Part shown: one piece after another, positions 54,993 through 64,000 of the stretch
Position numbering within the stretch: the first letter of the stretch is position 1
How the letters are laid out: each line of letters starts with the position of its first letter
DNA from: Neoceratodus forsteri
Taxonomy: Eukaryota > Chordata > Ceratodontiformes > Ceratodontidae
Assembly: GCA_016271365.2 (NCBI GenBank)
Contig: CM057453.1
Coordinates: 1,091,939,001-1,092,003,000, forward strand
Reading direction: 5' to 3'
Length of the DNA stretch: 64,000 nt
Program-made: the position numbers and the translations under genes
The notes under the pieces: generated by a model
Databases searched by the model: none
Told to the model about the DNA's origin: nothing
Seen by the model: the letters and a program-made list of their open reading frames with translations, nothing else

Positions 54993-56640
54993 TAATTACT
55001 TAAGCAATAAGCCACGAGGGGTGTTTGGTTCTGAAGTTCTGCGGCTGGGTGGTTTGCCCAGAGGCACAGCCAAGTGGTTAAATCACTTCCAACCATGGTA
55101 AAATCCCCAATTAACCCCACATCCCCAAGTGGCTTTCATTATGTATTATACCATGCATTTTTTTTAAGCATAGAATAAGTGTTTTTTTTTTGGGGGGCTT
55201 TTATTTTTGAGTTTTTCTGTATTTGTTAGAATGCTATAAAAAATAGTGCCATGTTGATTCTGTGGCATGTTGTGGGCAAGTCGTTAGTTGTTGCCATCCT
55301 ACAGCTTCAGGTTACCGTTTGCGTCATTGCAGTGGGGGGCTGTTTGCCAATGGGGAATTTTAAATTGCATCTTTCTTTTCTTTTGTATGGTGACATTTGC
55401 TAAACCGCGATTCAAAGAGCCGGACTGTATGGGAAACTGAGAGAGATCGTGTCAGCAATACAGCAGAGGGAGCAGAGAGAAAATATTATTTATAGGTGAG
55501 CTGGGTGGAAAGTGGTTGTAGGGAGACAGTAAAAGAAGCCAGTGTATGCTTATTTTTAGGATCGGATAGTGTTTTGTTACTATTTCGGAGATGCACGGAA
55601 GCGTTGTTTCGGGATCATCATTTATCGTGGGAAACAACATGGCAGTCGGGGTTCCCTGATTTCGAGGTCAGATTTTTTTTCCATATGCGGCTGACTGGCA
55701 CCTTTTGCAGTGATTATCAGTAGATGATCAATGGAGGTAAGGTGCCAGTCTGACTGTGTCATTGGTCAGTGTCCGAAGTCCATGGTATAATTAATGTTAA
55801 TTATCATCAGTTACGGATAATATTGGTGTCATACATGCTAATTGGCTACTGTCCTATATGGAAAAATAAATGATGGCTTTTTCAGTGGGGCAAGGGCCCA
55901 ACCATGTATCTATTTATCTATATATAAAATGGAGACTATTACTTTTGACCTACAGAACCAGGAACAACAGAGTAGGAATATTGGACCCACTAGTTGCAGT
56001 ATGGTGCCAAAACTGATGATTCCAGTCTTCCTTAAGGCCCCATATCCATATATAGTTTCTTTTTTTTTTATATATATTGCATTGTACGTGAGTTTCACAT
56101 CCTGTTTTTAATCTGTAAGGTGTGAAATGGTGCCCAGTGAAGTCCGCGTCATAATAAGTGTGGTTGAAAAGCACGCGGTCAGAATAGCATCGGTGAAAGC
56201 AGTGGCATCTACATAACACAGTGGGGATACCACAGTGGAGCCCCCCTCCACCCCCGAGTCCACCTCCTGGAGTTTATAAAGTAAATCTCTTCCCACCCTG
56301 ACTCTCCCACATGGTCATTAGTTTGCGGTGCGTTTCCCATGCGCAGTTTTTCCCTGGCATGGTTATAGACCCCACTGTTTCCTCATTGCTATTTTGAACT
56401 AGTCCCGTGTGAAACCGTAATGGATTGATTTCTTTTTGAATTTCCTCTGCAGCTTGAACTGTATCGTGTATATTAATTAACCACTATGCTGCTTTTCAGA
56501 TAGTATTTTTTTTATTTCTGTAGTTGCTTTACACAAATATGGTACTGTACTGTCCATTGTAATAGTGTTTGATACTTGTCACAGCTCTGTTTGTATTACT
56601 CTATATTGTTGTTAGCTTTCAGTAAACTCACTCAAACACT
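54993..56640. other. Stretch without recognised feature
   Basis: AT-rich, with T runs at 55161-55190. No gene or clear repeat identified. Confidence 0.4.
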
Positions 56641-56654
56641 GAAAAAAAGGAGTT

Positions 56655-58740
56655 GTGACTGTGAAACATAGAAACGTATACCATGACAGCAGAAAAAGAC
56701 TTAAGGGTCCATCCAGTCAGTCCTAAGTTAGCCCCCCCCCCCATCATTCCTCACCCCCATACTTGGAGCAGAATTCATTTTTCATGCCCTTACCTTGTCC
56801 CACCACCTCAGCAGGCAGACTGCTCCATGGCTCCACCTCCCTTTTGGTAAAAAAATACTTCAAGTCCTCATTCAGTTTCCATTCATGCCCATGTGTCGCT
56901 GAGCTGGTGTTATTCAATAACCCTGTGTGGTGCACTTTGTTTGTGCCTTCAGAAACTTGAAAGTCTCTTGTCATTTTCTTCCTCTCCTCCTAACCTCCAG
57001 CAAGTATATGTTCAGCACACTCAGACGCTTTGCAGGAGTCCTGCTACAGGCCCTGTATCATCTTGGTCGCCCTTTGCACCACCACTGGCCTGTCCGTATC
57101 CTTTCTCAGGGTGAAAGCTGCAGAACTGGACACATGATTCCAGGTGTGGCCTTGCTAATGATCGATAACTTGGGAGAATGATCTCCTTCCTTCTAGTATC
57201 TATACATCTCCCTACAAGACATAAAATAAGCGGGTTTGCATCGCAGTTTGTGAATCAGAAAACGGCAGTTGTGAATCAATTTCTTTTTTGATTCGCGGTA
57301 GGTGCTGTCAATTTCTCCAGGACTGCAGGGCTTGGAATGTGCAAATGGCACTATTTTTCAATATTTTTAGCCATCTCCCCCACTTTCTGGACCCCTACTG
57401 CTAATCAACTTGACCAGTTGCTAATCATTTTCCTTTTGATTAACAAAGGCTGCTAATCAAATCTTAGACACTAATTTATGCCTTGTCCTGTACACCCCAA
57501 AATTATGTTTGCTTTGCTGTAGGCTTTGCTGCACTGGCTAAACTGCTTTAGGGTGTCACTGATAGTGACTCCCAGGTCCTGCTTTTCTGAGGTGGTGCTA
57601 AGTTTAACCCAATTTAGGCAGTACTCTTTCCTGGGGTTCCTTTTCCCCAGGTGCATTACCTTGCACTTCATGGCATTGAACTTTTTGCCACACATTTGAC
57701 CATCTCTTCAGCCTTTGCAGGTTGTGTTGTAATTCCCTAACTCCCTTGACACTATCCACCCTTTCGCAGAGTTTAGTGTCATAAGCAAAGAGGGCAGTCT
57801 TACCCTGGATTCCTTCACCAGTGTCACTAATGAACATGTGAAAAGGACCAGGCCCAGGACCGATCCCTGTGGTACCCAGATTATGACTCCCCCCTCCACC
57901 GACTTAATCCCATTGAGAATGACCCTCTGTTGCCTACCCTTGAGACAGTTTCCCACCCATATGACTATATCCCCTTGCTTCCTTCAGGTCCTCAATCTTC
58001 TTCGGCAGGCATCTATGCGTCACCAAGTCGAAAGACTTGCTGAAATCAAAGTAAGGTAGATCTACTGCATGGCTCCTATCTAGCTCCTTCATTATCCAAT
58101 CAAAGACAGTAAGGTTGGTCTGCCTCGCCTCCCTGCCATGAACCCGGGCTGCTTACTATCTTGGAGACTGTTCTTTTCACGTAGCCTACGAAGATCCTGC
58201 TTGATTAGAGTCTCCATCAGGTTTCCCACAATAGATGTGAGACTAACCCGGCCTGTAGTTACCTGTGTGTTCCCCATATGTAGTGGAACCACGTTGGCCA
58301 CACTCTCGGTTCTCTGAGTACCACCCCAACAGCAGTGAGCTGTTGAACAGATACACTAGAGGATCAGTCAGTTCTTCTGCCAGTTCCTTTAGCATTCTAG
58401 GATGCATCCCTTCTGTACCTGAGGCCTTGTCTATCTTGAGGGCTGCCAGCCCTTCCAACCCCTGTCCCTAGTGAATACTGGTGTTTCTGGGGCCCTCCAG
58501 TGGCTGCACAGATGCTATTTTAAGTTAGGGGGCCCGTGTCTTCCCTGGTGAAAACAGAGCAAAAGTATTTAAGGATGGCAGCATTCTGTCCATCATCAGT
58601 GATTTACTTTCTCCTGTCTACCAACCTAATGATCCCCTCTTCTTTCTCTTTTTCCTGATGTAGCAGAATTTTTTTTTCTCTGGATTTGATCCCTTTGGCA
58701 ATCTGCAGCTCTTGTGTGTTTTAAGTTTTAAATAGTTCAG
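56655..58740 (-). mobile_element. CR1-like LINE, antisense, RT region to 3' end
   Basis: On the minus strand, from 58458, the RT fingers read LKIDKASGTEGMHPRMLKEL, then LAEELTDPLVYLFNSSLLLG. GFMAGRRGRPTLLSLIG is near 58130. The palm block GSVLGLVLFTCSLVTLV is near 57870, and the catalytic tract has decayed to FAYDTKL (57790). The thumb region is KCKVMHLGKRNPRKEYCLNW (57660) and DLGVTISDTLKQFSQCSKAY. The 3' UTR ends near ACATAGAAACGTAT at 56662. A ~250-bp foreign segment at 57225-57478 interrupts it. It is 5'-truncated (no endonuclease) and opposite in orientation to the copy at 54290. Confidence 0.8.
57225..57478. repeat. Insert within the antisense CR1 remnant
   Basis: The CR1 reading is continuous up to 57479 and from 57224 down. 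Between lie ~250 bp with three GCTAATCAA/TTGATTAG-type words (57411, 57455; TTTGATTAAC at 57436) and TGAATCAGAAAAC/TGAATCAATTTC. No terminal repeats or duplication identified. Confidence 0.4.
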
Positions 58741-59154
58741 TGTACATGAACTTTAGCCATTTAGAATTTTTTTATATATTAGTTGCAATACAGTTATTTT
58801 CCCAACACCCACATTTTTCATTTATTTATTTTATTGAATTTTGTTGACCTGGTAGGCCCACTGGGACTAGAAGTCCCTTTTCTAGGGACATGGATATGTT
58901 GTTCATCCACACTGTCTGGCAGGTTCCTTGCCGCTTTAAATCTTGCTGGAAGGTCTTCAAGCTGGCTCCTTCCACCAACCCGGGTGGTAAAACTCTCTGC
59001 TCCGACCCATGACGCCAGATCTTCCTTACCGCTTGGAAGCTCAGGTTCCCTCCTTAGCGCTCTGCGTTTTAGACTGGATCCTAACTCTTCAGTTAGTCCG
59101 AAACTCGTTTTAAAGTTTTTTAGACTTCGGTCTTCCTTATCCCTCACAGCTGCG

Positions 59155-61454
59155 ATGGACAAATCGATTCCTGGCTTTCGGTGGTGCCCTTGCGGGCAGA
59201 AGATGTCCAGGACGGATTTGCACTCCATGTGCGTCTACTGCCTCGGCCTAGACCACAACCCGCAGGCCTGCGAATGGTGCTGCTCCTTTTCGACCAACGT
59301 CCTGGAGGATCGTGCTGCCTGATTGAAGCTCAGGCGCCCCGAGAAGCGTCACCCGCCGGTGAAATCAAGAGAGACCCGTTGGGTGGTGTCCATGGTGGCT
59401 GGCTCGGCCGAGCAGCTCGAGCAGATGATCGCCCTCGAGGAGGAGGCAGCCAAGGCCGTATCCTCCTCCTCCTCGGTCGTGGCATTTATTCCGCTCTCTT
59501 TGGGTACCTCTTATTCTGCTTCGTTCAAGGAGTTTTGCCAGTCCCTTTCCACGAAGAGAGAGGGGCCATCGGGACACTTCTCTCGGTCCAAGAACAGGGA
59601 TTCGAAGGGTAAATTCCACCGTCAGCGTTCGTGGGAGCGGGAGAGGTCTTCTTCCCCAGACAGCCGACCATCTACTTCGGTCGAGGTTGCGGCTAAGGCT
59701 GCTGGCTTCACGGCGTCCCCGTCAGGCCAGCCTGCCGAGACACCCGTCGACACAGTTGAGAGATTTCTTGACCTGTCAGACGGGTTATCGACTGGTGAAG
59801 CCGAGAACCCTTCTTCGCCGGTTCCCCGATGGAAGCCGAGGATCTGCCTGCACCCTCTATGCGGCAGTCCCCGGTTAAAGTGTCCAGGCCGAGGGAGGAG
59901 CGGGTGTCCCCAGCTCCTTCCCAGGCCTGCTCTCGGTTGCACCGAGGGTCTCGGTCTTGGACCTCATCTCAGTCAAGCCAATCCCGCCGACACCGTCGGT
60001 CTCGGTCCCAGCACCAAAGTGAGCGGCGACACTGCTCCCCCTCGTCTTCCTCCTCGGAAGAGGAGAGGCTTCGGTGCAAATTGCGTCAGCGCTACGAGGA
60101 GCTGATGTGGCAGCAGTTACTGTTGTCCGGGAGTAAGTCGACGCCGACACATCCCCCGGCCATCAAGTGGCTGTCACCTGAACAGCCAAAGCAACCTCTC
60201 ACTGTCGAGATGCCCATATCTGGGCCGGTTGTTCGGCCAAAACTTGCTGCGCCACTGATTGTGGTGGAACCTCCGCCTCCACAGCCGAAGTTGGGGGCAC
60301 CGACCAAAGATTCTCAGTCAGGTCACGGCCTGCCCCACAGGTTGTTGGTCACACACACTCCCGACCGTCCTCAGCAGGTGGAGGATGGCTCAGGCCCTAG
60401 GCAGCTCTTTGCGGACTCCTCGGAGTCCAACGATGACTCCTCCCTGTTCTCCAGGCAGGTAAACTTGGAGTCCTCCGGGAGCCAGTCTCTGGATGAAAGC
60501 CCATCGTCCTTTATGGGTCTGCTTCGGCTCATCTCAGAGTCCACCGGGATGCAGCTCGAGCCCGTCTCCAAATGGGCCAAGTATCCCCTGACTGAGATAC
60601 TGGACCGAGGGGATTCTTCCACGAAGGCCTTCTCTGTGGCTGAGGGCCATTGTCTGCCCAGCCTTGGAGCTTTGGCAGCGACCTGCTTTCTGTCCTCGCC
60701 CTCGGCCAGGATGGCCAGGAAGTATCGGGTCCCACGTCTCTTAGCCAGTTTCGGAGCACCCCTCTGCCGGTGGTTAGTCACCGACAGCGTTTCCAGAGGT
60801 CCGGGAAACTAGGGACGTGGACAAGCCCCCTGACAAGGAGTTCAAGCTGACTGCACGGCGCAAGGTCCACGCTGCATCCTCCCTCTGCCTCCTCCAGGCC
60901 AAGCTCGGCCGTGCTGATGGCACACTTCTCCCACGCCCTCATGGGCTCCCTGGATGAGGTGATCCCTCATCTCCCCAGCCGACCTGCAGACCAATGTCCA
61001 GCAGGCAGGACCAGGTAGGCGGCTTGGCAGCAGCTTCAGACTGCTCTGGACATAGGTGACTCCGTGCCAGATCGGTTGCGGCCGCGGTGGCCATGCGCGC
61101 GGGGCGGTGAGGATATCCACCTTCAGGGATACCCAGCACAAATTGGCGGACGTCCCTTCCTGGGGACCGACCTCTGCCTGGAGTAGAGGGACACCTCCAG
61201 CAGATCGAAAGTCCAGTGCCACTTTGGACTCGGTCACCTCCGCCCAGAAGGACAAAGGCCGCCATCAGCAGCACAAGTCCTTTCGTCCTTCTGCACCTGC
61301 AGCACGTCCCTGCCCAGCAACACAGCACCAGGCCCAGCAGGCTCGGCCATATCCCAAATCCAAGCCTGCGGCGCCTCGAACAGGAAGCAGGGAGGTAAAG
61401 GCCCAGGAGATCCTTCAGCCAGTCCTCCTCCAAGCCAGCCCAGTGACAGGCTGA
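59155..61454 (+). pseudogene. DIRS Gag-like ORF of F, broken
   Basis: ATG at 59155 (MDKSIPGFRWCPCGQKMS). Zinc residues are Cys11, Cys13, then MCVYCLGLDHNPQACEWC, matching the knuckle of the other elements. A TGA at 59320 is in frame and the same frame reopens to ~59830. A frameshift then leads to the 59829-60812 frame, with an Arg/Ser-rich tract (RRHRRSRSQHQSERRH) and acidic/Ser regions. More breaks precede the C-terminal Gln/Arg/Pro-rich tail (61216-61454: KGRHQQHKSFRPSAPAARPC). Order and length agree with D. Confidence 0.72.
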
Positions 61455-61499
61455 GGTGTCGCCCCAGCCTCGGCACTGCCTCGCTGCCCCGTCGGGAGG

Positions 61500-62960
61500 A
61501 CGGCTCAGGTCCTTTCCACCTGGTCCGCTATCACCACGGACCGCTGGGTATTGGAGGTGGTAGGAAAGGGCCCGTCTCTGGAGTTCGAGAGACCCACCCT
61601 TCGAGCCGTTTCGGGGGCCATGGGTCCGCAGCCTTGCTGTCGGCCCGCCATAAGCTGATATTGCCCTGCTCCTAAAAAGAGGTGATCAGGAAGGTGTGGA
61701 TACTCCTCCAGACCGGGTTTGTGTCCAGGTATTTCCTGGTCCCAAAGCGGATGGGGGCTGGCGCCCCATTCTCACCTGCATGACCAAACAGGTTCCTAAG
61801 GTCTCGGACCTTCATGATGGTCACTCTGGTTCAGATAATCCCATCCTTGGAACAGGCGTGTGGTTCTGTTCCCTGGACCTCCATGAGTCGCGTTCTTTCA
61901 CGTCCCAATCCTGGCCTCATTAGAGATTCTCTGCTTCAGAGCGGAGAGATCCCTTTACAAGTTCCTGGACCATGCCCTTCGCCTCTAGCTCCCAGGGTCT
62001 TCACCAAATGCATGGCAGTGGTGACAGCATTCCTCTTGGGCGTCCGGCGGTCCGGGTGTACCGCTACCTGACAACTGGATAATTGCAGCCCTCCAGAGAG
62101 GGGAATGGGCTGTCCAGAGATTCCTCCAGGTTTGTTTCGTTGGCGCCTCATCACTGGGCCAAGTCGGAACTCATGCCGCAGGATTCACTGGGCAGAGCTG
62201 TCTCTAGCCAGAGCATTGCTCGCCAACAGGCCGAGGTACTTCTCCTTGCCCAATCATTTGGTTGGGCAGTTGCGCCTGCCCGACTTCCTGCGCCTCCCTT
62301 GGCCTCGTGGCAGCCTGCACCAGCGTGGTCCGTTAGGCACGCTGATTCATGTGCCCTTCAATGGGGACTGGCCAGCCAGTGATCACTGCTGCGATCCGTT
62401 GGATCAGCTGGTGACAGTGACCCAGGAGATGTGGAACACTCTCCAGTGGTGGACCGTTCCGGCACATCTGCAGGAGGGCATCCCTGCTCGTCCGCCTGCC
62501 CCCGTGGTCTCCTTATCGACCGCCTCTCTGGGTTGGGGTGCCCATCTGGGGAGCACAGAGCTCACAGCCTCTGGTCCCCTCGGGAGTCCCGATGCCACAT
62601 CAACCTGCTGGAGATCCGAGCCTTTTGTCTAGCCCTCACCGCCTTTGCTCCGTTTCTGCAGGGTCAAGTGGTTCAGGTCCAGACAGACAATACCACGACC
62701 ATATACTACCTAAACCGCCAGGGCGGGACGCGCTCCATGCCTTTATGCAAGGAAGCTCTCCGCATATGGTCTCTCATGCGCAGCCTGGAGGCAGATCTCC
62801 AGCCATTCACGTGGCAGGAGCTCCAACACCTGGCCGATGCCCTAAGACGGATAGGAGCTGCGTCTCACGAGTGGTCTCTCTTGCCGGAGGTAGTACAAGA
62901 TCGTTTCTCCCACTGGGGCACCTCAGGCGGACCTGTTTGCCTCAGAGAATGAGAAGCTGA
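61500..62960 (+). pseudogene. DIRS reverse transcriptase/RNase H of F, heavily decayed
   Basis: Recognisable islands are a TDRWVLEVVGKG lead-in at ~61530, RYFLVPKRMGAG-like text at ~61725, CSLDLHESRSF (motif A, 61869) and APRVFTKCMAVVTAF (motif B end, 61985). The catalytic loop reads YLDN with a missing base at ~62065 in place of YLDD. RNase H is clearer: CHINLLEIRAFCLALTAFAP (62590), VQTDNTTTIYYLNRQGGTRS (62675) and HEWSLLPEVVQDRFSHWGTS (62865). Stops and frame changes are frequent. Confidence 0.7.
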
Positions 62961-63284
62961 GACTGTTTATTCCTGCCCCCTCAGCAAGGTCGCTGCAGGG
63001 GATGCCTTCTCGAGGCTGTGGACCCCGGGCCTCTTCTACGCCTTTCCCCCATTTCCCTTGATCCACAAGGTGCTTCTCAAGGCGAGGAGGGACAAGGCAC
63101 AGGTGATTCTGGTAGCCCCAGACTGGCCCCGTCAGTTCTGGTATCCAGATCTCCTCAGTCTCCGCTCCAGGCTTCTGAGGCAGCTTCCAGCCCGCCCGGA
63201 CCTGATCTCCGTCAGTCAGGGGAAGGTATTCCATCCGGACCTTCAATCCTTGCACCTGATGGCCTGGTTCCTGAGCGGCTATAG

Positions 63285-64000
63285 TTCCAGGCCTTGGGTC
63301 TTTCCGACGAGGTCCTCAACATTGTTGAGGCATCCTATAAGGAGTCGACCGGAAAATGCTATGCCTTCAAAATGGAAGAGATTCTCCATTTGGTGTCAGG
63401 GAAAGGGCCTGGACCCTTCCTCCTGTTCCTTGGCAAGCATTCTGGACTACCTGTGGTCCCTGTGTCAGCTAGGGCTTAGGTCGATGACCCTTAAGGTGCA
63501 CCTGGCAGCCATCTCTGCTTACCGGGCACGGGCCGGGAAGCAGTCTGTGGCGCAGGAGAAGGTGGTTTGGTGCTTTTTCAAAGGCAATGATCACATATCC
63601 CCTCTGGTGCGAGAACCTCCACCTCTCTGGGATCTACTGCTGGTATTGGCCAAGCTCATGGGCAAGCCATTCGAACCAGTGCACAGGTGCGATATCTCCC
63701 ACCTGCCGTGGAAGACCGCATTCTTGGTGGCTATAACGTCAGCCAAAAGGATGGAAGAGCTCCAGACGCTTTCCATAGAGTCTCCTTATCAGGTCTTCCA
63801 CAGGGACAAGGTTGTCCTGCGCCCCCACCCGAAATTCCTTCCGAAGGTGGTGTCGGAGTTTCACCTTAACCAGGTGTTGACTCTGCCGGTGTTCTACCCC
63901 AGTCACACTTCGGAGGCCGAATATAGGCTCCATACTTTGGACCCTAGGAGAGCACTCGCTTATTACAAGGAGCGGAGGGCTGAAGTTTGGGGAGAGGTTT
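63285..64000 (+). pseudogene. DIRS tyrosine recombinase of F, partial
   Basis: The core-binding part reads SMTLKVHLAAISAYRARAGK (63480-63540). The first catalytic Arg lies in AFLVAITSAKRMEELQTLSI (63720-63780). HRDKVVLRPHPKFLPKVVSE follows and the frame is still open at 64000 (ALAYYKERRAEVW). The HxxR and Tyr boxes would be just beyond the window. A frame change near 63470 breaks the N-terminal half. Confidence 0.78.

Larger units (their letters stand above)
58783..64000 (+). mobile_element. DIRS-type element F, divergent, 3' end outside window
   Basis: Gag, RT, RNase H and tyrosine recombinase remnants follow in DIRS order. The 5' terminal repeat is not recognisable, so the start is only a lower bound. 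The sequence before the Gag ATG is open and in frame (58783-59154) but looks like leader. F is much more diverged than B, D and E, and its RT is close to unreadable. The 3' repeat and ICR would lie beyond 64000. Confidence 0.8.

Overview
The window reads as nuclear DNA of a large-genome vertebrate, most likely an amphibian. A caecilian fits best, but that is inference from repeat content: many DIRS-type tyrosine-recombinase retrotransposons, CR1-like LINEs ending in TTCTATG repeats, TTAA-flanked foldback elements and tRNA-like SINEs. No prokaryotic gene organisation is present. The only host gene I recognise is RAD23B (nucleotide-excision-repair and proteasome shuttle factor). Two consecutive plus-strand exons at 1474-1601 and 2747-2884 encode the XPC-binding domain and the linker after it. 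The expected last exon (second UBA domain) was not found, so the remaining ~61 kb probably lies in or beyond the following intron.

Layout. 1-432: 3' end of a DIRS element (G). 433-3060: RAD23B exons and introns, then a SINE. 3.6-9.6 kb: degenerate CAGTG/GA-rich sequence, a palindromic MITE, two SINE copies, a CR1 3' end and a quasi-tandem block. 11.2-26.2 kb: three DIRS elements nested like dolls. C (11165-26160) was interrupted by B (14831-25090, minus strand), and B was interrupted by A (15026-19262). 26.2-28.8 kb: a small palindrome and a hAT-like MITE with an 8-bp target duplication. 28809-34842: DIRS element D. 35.7-36.6 kb: SINE and L1-like remnants. 36608-43647: a TTAA foldback element split by DIRS element E (36905-43009). 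43.6-47.8 kb: L1-like remnant, an 829-bp TTAA palindrome, LINE 3' tail and SINE. 47.9-53.5 kb: two copies of a palindromic MITE, a block of recurrent non-coding motifs, a 1.5-kb foldback element with internal tandem repeats, and a degenerate hexanucleotide array. 54.3-58.7 kb: CR1-like LINE remnants on both strands. 58.8-64 kb: a divergent, decayed DIRS element (F) running off the window.

How the parts work together. The DIRS elements share one plan: a Gag-like ORF with a zinc knuckle near its N terminus, a reverse transcriptase/RNase H ORF, and a tyrosine recombinase in place of a DDE integrase. They have unequal inverted terminal repeats and an internal complementary region (ICR) that joins copies of both termini. 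B, D and E carry all three coding modules, each damaged by stops and frameshifts. A keeps terminal repeats, ICR and Gag but has no RT, RNase H or recombinase, so it looks like a non-autonomous derivative. B/E and D/G form two subfamilies distinguished by GCAGTAGG versus GCAGCAGG in the terminal repeat. A and C form a separate lineage. All coding copies look inactive, although D and E each keep a long RT/RNase H frame with a YLDD motif and one internal stop.
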